DNA from: UBA2922 sp035352555
Lineage (GTDB): Bacteria > Bacillota > Clostridia > Oscillospirales > Oscillospiraceae
Direction of reading: 5' to 3'
NCBI GenBank assembly: GCA_035352555.1
Contig: DAOPXW010000073.1
Span: 1 to 8,728 of the forward strand
DNA: 8,728 bases
The notes beneath the pieces were generated by a model. That model did not search any database, had not been told where the DNA came from, and worked only from the letters and a program-made list of their open reading frames with translations. Below are positions 1 to 5,481 of this stretch, piece after piece (the first letter of the stretch is position 1; each line of letters opens with the position of its first letter). Made by a program: the position numbers and the translations under genes.

Positions 1-21
1 TTGGCGGCTATTTATCCAAAT

Positions 22-45
22 TGAGGCGGGGCTCCGCCCCCCTCA
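22..45. repeat. GC-rich hairpin downstream of prfB
   Basis: Positions 22-32 pair with 36-45 to give a 10-bp stem with one bulged C (position 27) and a 3-nt loop (TCC). It lies about 75 bp past the prfB stop, so it may end the prfB transcript. The bases that follow on the minus strand (AATTTGGATAAA) contain only a short T run, so a classical intrinsic terminator is not well supported. It could equally be a dispersed GC-rich palindrome. The rest of 1-119 shows no gene and nothing else I can name. Confidence 0.45.
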
Positions 46-119
46 CACTCCCCCCGCATCATCTCCCAAATCCGTTCCTCTTTTAGTTCTTTGACAGGCT
101 GACGAGGCAAGCCCCCGGC

Positions 120-1253
120 TTACTTTTCGGCGTTTTGGGTGAGATAGGCGTTGATAAAGCCGTCCAGATCGCCGTTCATCACGTTGTCGATGTTGCCGTC
201 CTCATAGTCGGTGCGGTGATCCTTCACCAGCTGATAAGGCATGAACACATAAGAGCGGATCTGGCTGCCCCATTCGATCTTCATCTGCACGCCCTTGATG
301 TCGCTGATCTTTTCCAGATGCTCCCGCTCCTTGATCTCGGCCAGACGGGCGCGGAGCATATTTTTGCAGTTTTCCAGGTTCTGGAAGTGGCTGCGCTCCA
401 CCTGGGACGATACCACGATGCCGGTGGGGATATGGGTCAGGCGCACGGCGGAGGAGGTCTTGTTGACCTTCTGGCCGCCCGCGCCGGAGGAGCGGAACAC
501 ATCCATCTTGATATCCTCGTCCCGCAGCTCGATGTCGCTGTCCCCGGTGATCTCGGGCATGACCTCCACCGCGGCGAAGGAGGTGTGGCGGCGGCCCGCG
601 GCGTCAAAGGGGGACACGCGCACCAGTCGGTGGATGCCGTTTTCGCTCTTGAGATAGCCGTAGGCGTTTTCGCCCTCGATCATGATGGTGGCGCTTTTGA
701 TGCCCGCCTCGTCGCCGTCCAGGAAGTCCAGCAGCTTGACGGTATAGCCGTGGCGGTCGGCCCACATATTGTACATCCGGTAGAGCATCTGGGTCCAGTC
801 CTGGGCCTCGGTGCCGCCGGCGCCGGCGTGGAAGGTGAGGATGGCGTTGTTGGCGTCGTAATCGCCGGTGAGCAGCGTGGACAGGCGTATGGTCTCCAGC
901 GCCCCGGAGAAGGCGGCGAAATCGCGCTCCAGCTCCGGCAGCAGGCTGTCGTCATTTTCCTCGACGGCCATGTCGCACAGGGTCATCATATCGTCCCATC
1001 CGGCGCGCAGGCGGGAAAATTTTTCCGTCTTGTCCTTGAGGGTCTTCAGACGCTTCTGGACGCGCTGGGAATTCTCCACGTCGTTCCAGAAATCGGGGCG
1101 GGCGCCGGCGGTCTCCAGCTCCTCGATCTCCCGGGACGCGCCGTCCAGATTCAGCGCCTTTTCCACCACGTCCAGCGTGGGCAGGAGATTATTCAGCTTA
1201 ATCTTATATTCTTCGAATTGAATGGCAGGCATGATTTCAACAACTTTCTTCAT
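120..1253 (-). CDS. prfB: Peptide chain release factor 2 (RF2)
   Basis: RF2 recognises UGA and UAA stop codons in the ribosomal A site and triggers hydrolysis of peptidyl-tRNA. The 377-residue product shows the family order: helical N-terminal domain, the GAGGTEAQDW block (144-153), the SPF stop-codon recognition tripeptide at 214-216 that marks RF2 rather than RF1, and the catalytic GGQ at 259-261 inside GAGGQKVNKTSSAVR. Length is close to the usual ~365. The frame is continuous through the region where many RF2 genes carry a programmed +1 frameshift (around residues 28-36): there is no in-frame UGA and no CUUUGA-like slippery site. An in-frame TAG directly precedes the ATG at 1253, so the frame cannot extend upstream. 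The true start is uncertain: no Shine-Dalgarno precedes the first ATG, and the internal ATG at residue 8 (1232-1230) would begin MPAIQFEEYK, more like typical RF2 N termini. The gene has its own promoter, divergent from prs. Confidence 0.97.
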   Translation of the reverse strand: MKKVVEIMPAIQFEEYKIKLNNLLPTLDVVEKALNLDGASREIEELETAGARPDFWNDVENSQRVQKRLKTLKDKTEKFSRLRAGWDDMMTLCDMAVEENDDSLLPELERDFAAFSGALETIRLSTLLTGDYDANNAILTFHAGAGGTEAQDWTQMLYRMYNMWADRHGYTVKLLDFLDGDEAGIKSATIMIEGENAYGYLKSENGIHRLVRVSPFDAAGRRHTSFAAVEVMPEITGDSDIELRDEDIKMDVFRSSGAGGQKVNKTSSAVRLTHIPTGIVVSSQVERSHFQNLENCKNMLRARLAEIKEREHLEKISDIKGVQMKIEWGSQIRSYVFMPYQLVKDHRTDYEDGNIDNVMNGDLDGFINAYLTQNAEK

Positions 1254-1274
1254 CTAAAAATGGATAGCTGGATT

Positions 1275-1303
1275 ATTATATACAAAAAAAACTAAATTGT
1301 AAA
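1275..1303 (-). promoter_or_regulatory. Sigma-A-type promoter of prfB
   Basis: On the minus strand a -35 box TTTACA (1303-1298) and a consensus -10 box TATAAT (1280-1275) are separated by exactly 17 bp, in an AT-rich spacer. The expected transcription start is near 1268. That leaves only about 15 nt before the first prfB ATG, and no Shine-Dalgarno is visible in that leader. Confidence 0.8.
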
Positions 1304-1331
1304 TAATGGGCTTTTATTTTCTGGGAGGCTT

Positions 1332-1340
1332 TGTTATAAT
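1332..1340 (+). promoter_or_regulatory. Extended -10 promoter of prs
   Basis: TGTTATAAT matches an extended -10 element: TG, one base, then consensus TATAAT at 1335-1340. The expected -35 position (about 1312-1317, TTTTAT) is poor, which the extended -10 may compensate for. The start of transcription would be near 1347, giving a leader of about 50 nt before prs. It is divergent from the prfB promoter, and the two -35 regions lie within about 20 bp of each other. Confidence 0.65.
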
Positions 1341-1397
1341 CGACTTGAAAAGAACTGCCGGCCCTGTGCGCCCGGACAAAAAGAGAGGAAATTTGAA

Positions 1398-2360
1398 ATG
1401 ATTTCACACGGTAAAGAAATCAAGGTCTTCACCGGAAATTCCAACCCCGTTCTTGCCGAGGAGATCTGCGCCCACCTGAACAAAACCCTTGGAAACGCCA
1501 CCGTGACCCAGTTTGCCGACGGTGAGTGCTCCATTTCCGTCCATGAACCCGTCCGCGGCTGCGACGTGTTCATCGTCCAGTCCACCTGCAAATCCGTCAA
1601 TGACAATCTGATGGAGCTGCTCATTATGATCGACGCCATGCGCCGCGCCTCCGCCGGCCGCATCACCGCCGTCATCCCCTACTTCGGCTACGCCCGGCAG
1701 GACCGCAAGGCCAAAAGCCGCGACCCCATCTCCGCCAAACTCGTGGCCAACCTCATCACCGCCGCCGGCGCGGATAGGGTCCTGACCATGGACCTCCACG
1801 CCGCCCAAATCCAGGGCTTCTTCGACATCCCCGTGGACAACCTCATGGGCGCGCCGCTGTTCGCCAAATATTACATGCGCGAGTTCGGCAAGGGCAACGA
1901 CGACGTGATGGTCGTCTCCCCGGACGTGGGCAGCACCGCCCGCGCCCGCGCTTTCTCCATGAAGCTGGGCGTGAACATGGCCATCGTGGATAAGCGCCGG
2001 GAAAAGGCCAACCACTCCGAGGTCATGAACATCATCGGCAGCGTGGAGGGCAAGACCTGCATCCTGCTGGACGATATGGTGGACACCGCCGGGTCCCTGT
2101 GCGGCGCGGCCAAGGCCATCAAGGAGATCGGCGGCTGCGGCGATATCTACGCCTGCGCCAGCCATGGCCTTCTCTCCGGCTCCGCCGTGGAAAAGCTCCA
2201 GGAGAGCTGCATCAAGGAGCTTCTGCTGCTCGATACCGTCCCTTATCCCGCCGACAAGCCCAAGTGCGACCTCATCAAATACCTCTCCGTCGCCCCCGTG
2301 TTTGCCGACGCCATCGACAGAATCTACGAGGAGATCTCCATCTCCAACCTGTTCGAATAG
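1398..2360 (+). CDS. prs: Ribose-phosphate pyrophosphokinase (PRPP synthetase)
   Basis: This cytoplasmic enzyme transfers diphosphate from ATP to ribose-5-phosphate to make PRPP, the precursor for purine, pyrimidine, NAD, histidine and tryptophan synthesis. The 320-residue protein has the typical class I length (~315). Visible motifs are FADGE (39-43), PYFGYARQDRK (94-104) followed by the flexible-loop region, the metal/substrate segment DLHAAQIQGFFDIPVDNL (132-149), SPDVGSTARAR (174-184), and the PRPP-binding loop LLDDMVDTAGSL (223-234). The start is supported by a purine-rich GAGAGGA about 8-9 nt upstream and by the promoter at 1332-1340. pth follows after 5 bp, so the two are almost certainly co-transcribed. 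No truncation or missing key residue was seen. Confidence 0.97.
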   Translation: MISHGKEIKVFTGNSNPVLAEEICAHLNKTLGNATVTQFADGECSISVHEPVRGCDVFIVQSTCKSVNDNLMELLIMIDAMRRASAGRITAVIPYFGYARQDRKAKSRDPISAKLVANLITAAGADRVLTMDLHAAQIQGFFDIPVDNLMGAPLFAKYYMREFGKGNDDVMVVSPDVGSTARARAFSMKLGVNMAIVDKRREKANHSEVMNIIGSVEGKTCILLDDMVDTAGSLCGAAKAIKEIGGCGDIYACASHGLLSGSAVEKLQESCIKELLLLDTVPYPADKPKCDLIKYLSVAPVFADAIDRIYEEISISNLFE

Positions 2361-2365
2361 GCCCC

Positions 2366-2959
2366 ATGTTGAACCCATTCCGCAAGACCGCCGGCGTAAG
2401 CTGGCTGGTGGTATTTCTGGGCAACCCGGGCGTGAAATATGCCAACACCCGCCACAACGCCGGGTTCATGACCGGCGACGCCTGCGCCGAAAAATTCGAC
2501 GCGGCCATCGACCGGCTCCGCTTCGACGCCCTCACCGGCATCTGCCGGGTGGGCGGGGAGCAGGTGCTTTTGATGAAGCCCCAGACCTATATGAACCTCT
2601 CCGGCGACGCCGTCGCTCCGGCGGCGAAGTATTATAAGATCCAGCCCGGGCACATCCTCGTGGTATCGGATGAAATCGCCCTGCCCATCGGGAAGCTCCG
2701 TGTGCGCCCCTCCGGCTCCGCCGGCGGGCACAACGGGCTGAAGAGCATCATCGCCCGCCTGGGCACGGAGGAATTCCCCCGCATCCGTCTGGGCGTGGGC
2801 GCGCCGCCCACCCGGGAATACGATATGGCGGACTGGGTGCTGGCCGGTTTTCACGGACAGGACGCCGCCGACATGGCCGCCGCCGTGAAGCGCGCCGCCG
2901 ACGCGGTGGAGTGCTATATCGAAAACGGTCCCGACAGGACCATGAACCTCTATAACTGA
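2366..2959 (+). CDS. pth: Peptidyl-tRNA hydrolase
   Basis: Pth cleaves the ester bond of peptidyl-tRNAs that fall off the ribosome, recycling tRNA. The 197-residue product has the bacterial Pth fold signatures: LGNPGVKYANTRHNAGF (18-34) with N20 and catalytic H30, MKPQTYMNLSG (70-80) with N77, SDEIALP (101-107) with D102, and GSAGGHNGLKSI (117-128) with N123. These match E. coli N10, H20, N68, D93 and N114. The N terminus is about 10 residues longer than in E. coli. The frame is open much further upstream, inside prs, but that part overlaps a conserved gene. The ATG at 2366, 5 bp after the prs stop, gives the expected domain start. It has no clear Shine-Dalgarno, so translation may be coupled to prs. 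The prs-pth order also occurs in other Firmicutes. Confidence 0.95.
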   Translation: MLNPFRKTAGVSWLVVFLGNPGVKYANTRHNAGFMTGDACAEKFDAAIDRLRFDALTGICRVGGEQVLLMKPQTYMNLSGDAVAPAAKYYKIQPGHILVVSDEIALPIGKLRVRPSGSAGGHNGLKSIIARLGTEEFPRIRLGVGAPPTREYDMADWVLAGFHGQDAADMAAAVKRAADAVECYIENGPDRTMNLYN

Positions 2960-2963
2960 CCCC

Positions 2964-2989
2964 TTGACGGCGGCGACAGCCGCCGTCAA
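2964..2989 (+). terminator. Perfect 11-bp hairpin, possible terminator after pth
   Basis: TTGACGGCGGC (2964-2974) and GCCGCCGTCAA (2979-2989) form a perfect stem with a 4-nt GACA loop, starting 4 bp after the pth stop. Position and stability fit a transcription end for prs-pth. The following bases (TTCCATATTAA) are only weakly U-rich, so termination may be partial or factor-assisted. An alternative is a processing or stabilising hairpin in a longer prs-pth-glg transcript. Confidence 0.5.
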
Positions 2990-3007
2990 TTCCATATTAA
3001 CGCCGCA

Positions 3008-3013
3008 GGAGGT
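3008..3013 (+). promoter_or_regulatory. Shine-Dalgarno that fixes the glgC start
   Basis: AGGAGG sits 7 nt before the ATG at 3021. It decides the start against an in-frame TTG at 2964, which would place the N terminus inside the upstream hairpin. It is the strongest ribosome-binding site in the window. Confidence 0.85.
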
Positions 3014-3020
3014 ACACACC

Positions 3021-4214
3021 ATGAAAAAAAGCTGCGTCGCCATGCTGCTGGCCGGCGGGCAGGGTTCCCGGCTGTACGCGCTGACCCAGAACGTGGCCAA
3101 GCCCAGTATGCCCTTCGGGGGGAAGTACCGCATCATCGACTTTCCGCTGTCCAACTGCGCCAATTCCGGCATCGACACGGTGGGCGTGCTGACCCAGTAC
3201 CGCCCGCTGCAGCTCAATTCCCACATCGGCAGCGGTCAGGCCTGGGATATGGACACCTCCGACGGGGGCGTGTTCATCCTGCCGCCCTACCTCTCCGCCG
3301 GGGAAAAGGGTTCCTGGTTTTCCGGCACCGCCAACGCCATTTACCAGAATATCAGCTTCATTGAAATGTACGACCCGGACAATGTCCTCATCCTCTCCGG
3401 CGACCACGTGTACAAGATGGACTATTCCCTGATGCTGCGGGAGCACGTGGAAAAGGACGCCGCCTGCACCATCTCCGTGCTGCAGGTCTCCATGGAGGAG
3501 GCCACCCGCTTCGGCATTATGAACGTGGGGGACGACGGCTATATCTCCGAATTCGAGGAAAAGCCCAGGCAGCCCAGGAGCGATCTCGCCTCCATGGGCA
3601 TTTATATCTTTAACTGGAAAAAGCTGCGGAAATACCTCATCGAGGACGAGGCCGACCCCGGCTCCGACAAGGATTTCGGCAAGAACATCATCCCAAAAAT
3701 GCTGTCGGACGGCGAAAAGCTGTGGCCCTACCGCTTCTCCGGCTACTGGCGGGACGTGGGCACCATCACCAGCCTGTGGGACGCCAACATGGATATGCTC
3801 TCCACCACGCTCATCAACCTCTACGACCCCAACTGGCCCATCATGTCCAAGTCCTCCCCCCTGCCTCCCCATTATGTGGGGCCGGACGGGTCCGTTGTCC
3901 ACTCCATCGTCACGGAGGGCTGCGTCATCGACGGACGGGTGAAAAATTCCGTGCTGTCCAGCGCCGCCACCGTGAAAGCGGGGGCCCGCGTGCTGTACAG
4001 CGTGCTGATGCCCGGGGCGAAGGTCGAGGAGGGCGCCACCGTGGAGTACGCCATCATCGGCGAGAACACCGTGGTTGGCGCGAACGCCCATATCGGCGCG
4101 CCGCCGGACGGCAGCGAGCGCTGGGGCGTGGCCACCTGCGGGCCGGGCATCCGGCTCCGGGCGGGGGCCGCGGTGCCCGCCGGGGCCATGATCTACACCG
4201 GCGAGGAGGTTTAA
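3021..4214 (+). CDS. glgC: Glucose-1-phosphate adenylyltransferase (ADP-glucose pyrophosphorylase), catalytic subunit
   Basis: GlgC converts glucose-1-phosphate and ATP to ADP-glucose and pyrophosphate, the committed step of bacterial glycogen synthesis. The 397-residue protein begins with the nucleotide-binding loop MLLAGGQGSRL (8-18) and continues with AKPSMPFGGKYRIIDFPLSN (26-45). LILSGDHVYKMDY (123-135) holds the metal-binding D128; FEEKP (178-182) holds the sugar-phosphate-binding K181; YWRDVGT (242-248) follows. Residues from about 285 to 390 form a left-handed beta-helix of hexapeptide-like repeats, the usual regulatory and oligomerisation domain. Sequence and length resemble Bacillus GlgC. 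Its stop codon lies inside an inverted repeat (4208-4241). glgD and glgP follow on the same strand, so this is the first gene of a glycogen cluster. No clear promoter was found between pth and glgC; it may be inside pth, or transcription may read through from prs. Confidence 0.96.
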   Translation: MKKSCVAMLLAGGQGSRLYALTQNVAKPSMPFGGKYRIIDFPLSNCANSGIDTVGVLTQYRPLQLNSHIGSGQAWDMDTSDGGVFILPPYLSAGEKGSWFSGTANAIYQNISFIEMYDPDNVLILSGDHVYKMDYSLMLREHVEKDAACTISVLQVSMEEATRFGIMNVGDDGYISEFEEKPRQPRSDLASMGIYIFNWKKLRKYLIEDEADPGSDKDFGKNIIPKMLSDGEKLWPYRFSGYWRDVGTITSLWDANMDMLSTTLINLYDPNWPIMSKSSPLPPHYVGPDGSVVHSIVTEGCVIDGRVKNSVLSSAATVKAGARVLYSVLMPGAKVEEGATVEYAIIGENTVVGANAHIGAPPDGSERWGVATCGPGIRLRAGAAVPAGAMIYTGEEV

Positions 4215-4241
4215 AGTTTAAACGAGTTCAAACTTTAAACC
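4208..4241 (+). repeat. 12-bp inverted repeat spanning the glgC stop
   Basis: GGTTTAAAGTTT (4208-4219) is perfectly complementary to AAACTTTAAACC (4230-4241), with a 10-nt loop. The stem is AT-rich apart from its G-C base pairs, and the glgC TAA (4212-4214) lies in the left arm. It could be a weak terminator or a 3'-end stabiliser. The following CTTTCAATTG is not a proper U-tract, and the next T run (4253-4257) is 12 nt away and belongs to the next hairpin. Confidence 0.6.
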
Positions 4242-4251
4242 TTTCAATTGC

Positions 4252-4285
4252 GTTTTTCTCGCCGCTTGCGCGGCAACCGAAAAAC
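4252..4285 (+). repeat. Imperfect two-part hairpin in the glgC-glgD spacer
   Basis: GTTTTTC (4252-4258) pairs with GAAAAAC (4279-4285), and inside it GCCGC (4261-4265) pairs with GCGGC (4270-4274) around a TTGC tetraloop. An internal loop of 2 nt on the left and 4 nt on the right separates the stems. Two more G-C pairs can form outside by bulging A4286-T4287. Its function is unknown; it is the middle of three consecutive structures in this spacer. Confidence 0.5.
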
Positions 4286-4292
4286 ATGCGCA

Positions 4293-4352
4293 GGATGACC
4301 ATTCCTTCTTTGGTTTTCCTGTCGTAAGGCCTGGAGAAAGGAATGGTCATCC
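4293..4352 (+). repeat. 60-nt element with perfect 15-bp inverted arms upstream of glgD
   Basis: GGATGACCATTCCTT (4293-4307) and AAGGAATGGTCATCC (4338-4352) are perfect reverse complements separated by 30 nt. The right arm contains the AAGGA that is the probable glgD Shine-Dalgarno and ends 3 nt before the glgD ATG, so a folded transcript would hide the ribosome-binding site. A weak inner pairing is possible (CCT 4318-4320 with AGG 4327-4329, GG 4312-4313 with CC 4330-4331). It may be a translational control hairpin or a small dispersed palindromic or MITE-like repeat; the sequence alone cannot decide. Confidence 0.65.
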
Positions 4353-4355
4353 GAT

Positions 4356-5459
4356 ATGAACGACTTTCACGGAATTATCTTCGCCTACGCCGCCGCGCCC
4401 GAGCTGGGCGCTTTGGTGCGCACCCGCACCAGCGCCTCGCTGCCCTTCTGCGGCCGCTACAGGCTCATCGACTTCGCCCTGTCGTCCCTGGCCAACGCCG
4501 GGATCTACAATGTGGGCGTCATCATGCAGCGGGACTATCAGTCCCTGCTGGATCATCTGGGCAGCGGCAAGGACTGGGACATGAGCCGCCGCCGGGGCGG
4601 GCTGCGGATGCTGCCTCCCTTCGGCCTGCCGGAATATCACACCGGCGCCTATACCGGCACCATCGAGGCGCTGAACGCCGTGGCCACCTACATCCGGGAC
4701 ATCCCCGAAAAGAATGTCGTCATGCTGCTGGGCAATACCGCCGCCAACCTCGATCTGGCCGCCGCGGCCAAATGCCATCTGGATTCCGGCGCGGCCCTGA
4801 CGGCCATCTGCTGCCGGGGGCTGGAGAATGCCCGGCTGAACTACATTGACCGGGGCGACGGGTTTTCCGAGCACATGACCCTCGGCGGCGGCGGCGACGG
4901 CCTGCCCGCCATGGAGGCCTATATCATCCAGAAGGACCTGCTGCTGTCCATGATGGACGAGTGCGCCCGGGAAAACCGGCTGCACTTCCACCGCAACGCC
5001 ATCGCCGGCTACCTTGCCGGCGGCGGTAAAATGAACCTGTACGTCCACCCCGGCTACGCCGCCATGATTACCGATGTGGCGGGCTATTACCGGGCCAGTA
5101 TGGATATGCTGGACGGCGGCAGGCGCACCCAGCTGTTCCCCGACGGCCGCCCCGTGCGCACCAAGATTCACGAGGAGGTCAGCGCCTACTACGGCGAGGG
5201 CGCCGCGGTGCGCAACAGCCTGGTGGCGGACGGCTGCATCGTGGAGGGCAGGGTGGACGGCTGCATCCTGTTTTCCGGCGCCCGGGTGGAGCGAGGCGCC
5301 CAGCTGAGCAACTGCATTATCATGCGGGGCGCCGTGGTGCGGGAAAACGCCCAGCTGCGCTACGTCATCGCCGATAAATATGCCGAGCTCACGCCCTACA
5401 TCACGCTCTCCGGCAGCGAACGGCTGCCCATCGCCATTCCCAAAAGCAGCATTATCTGA
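4356..5459 (+). CDS. glgD: GlgD, non-catalytic subunit of ADP-glucose pyrophosphorylase
   Basis: GlgD is a GlgC paralogue found mainly in Firmicutes; it associates with GlgC and changes its activity. The 367-residue protein keeps the overall fold: LPFCGRYRLIDFALSSLANAG (29-49) lines up with GlgC residues 30-50, and a C-terminal hexapeptide beta-helix spans about 282-345. The catalytic features are gone. The GGQGSRL nucleotide loop is replaced by YAAAPELGAL (11-20), the metal-binding Asp of LSGD becomes N127 in LLGN (124-127), and no FEEKP lysine motif is found. I infer that it cannot make ADP-glucose alone. The start at 4356 gives the family N terminus. The AAAGGA upstream (4337-4342) is 13 nt away, longer than usual, and lies mostly in the 15-bp inverted arm. 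glgP follows after 22 bp. GlgD is less likely to be a second active GlgC because several active-site positions are lost together. Confidence 0.94.
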   Translation: MNDFHGIIFAYAAAPELGALVRTRTSASLPFCGRYRLIDFALSSLANAGIYNVGVIMQRDYQSLLDHLGSGKDWDMSRRRGGLRMLPPFGLPEYHTGAYTGTIEALNAVATYIRDIPEKNVVMLLGNTAANLDLAAAAKCHLDSGAALTAICCRGLENARLNYIDRGDGFSEHMTLGGGGDGLPAMEAYIIQKDLLLSMMDECARENRLHFHRNAIAGYLAGGGKMNLYVHPGYAAMITDVAGYYRASMDMLDGGRRTQLFPDGRPVRTKIHEEVSAYYGEGAAVRNSLVADGCIVEGRVDGCILFSGARVERGAQLSNCIIMRGAVVRENAQLRYVIADKYAELTPYITLSGSERLPIAIPKSSII

Positions 5460-5467
5460 CTTCAGCG

Positions 5468-5473
5468 AAAGGA
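5468..5473 (+). promoter_or_regulatory. Shine-Dalgarno that fixes the glgP start
   Basis: AAAGGA lies 8 nt before the ATG at 5482, in the 22-bp gap after glgD. The glgP frame stays open upstream to 5380 with an ATG there, but that extension would overlap the conserved glgD C terminus and has no matching family N terminus. Confidence 0.75.
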
Positions 5474-5481
5474 CAGCATTT

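Noticed and set aside
135..1295. Open frame of 386 codons on the plus strand opposite prfB
   Set aside because: Composition artefact antisense to a well-conserved RF2; no motif and it crosses the divergent promoter region.
1404..2378. Long minus-strand open frame opposite prs
   Set aside because: Gly/Val/Asp/His-rich translation typical of antisense high-GC frames, with no family resemblance; prs is intact on the plus strand.
2931..2956. Possible glgC promoter at the end of pth (CCGACA and TATAAC)
   Set aside because: The -10-like box is good, but the spacer is only 14 bp and the -35 is poor, so it is not reported as a promoter.
2964..3000. TTGACG as a -35 box for glgC
   Set aside because: The nearest -10-like sequence (TATTAA) is about 25 bp away, and TTGACG is explained as the arm of the hairpin.
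2964..3020. N-terminal extension of glgC from a TTG at 2964
   Set aside because: It would start in the hairpin and lacks a ribosome-binding site, whereas AGGAGG stands 7 nt before the ATG at 3021, which gives the normal family N terminus.
4343..4849. Plus-strand frame starting at the ATG inside the right arm before glgD
   Set aside because: It is out of frame with glgD and Arg/Gly/Ala-rich, with no domain; GlgD homology begins at 4356 in another frame.
5380..5481. N-terminal extension of glgP from an ATG at 5380
   Set aside because: Overlaps the conserved end of glgD by 80 bp and adds residues without family similarity; the ATG at 5482 has a good Shine-Dalgarno.
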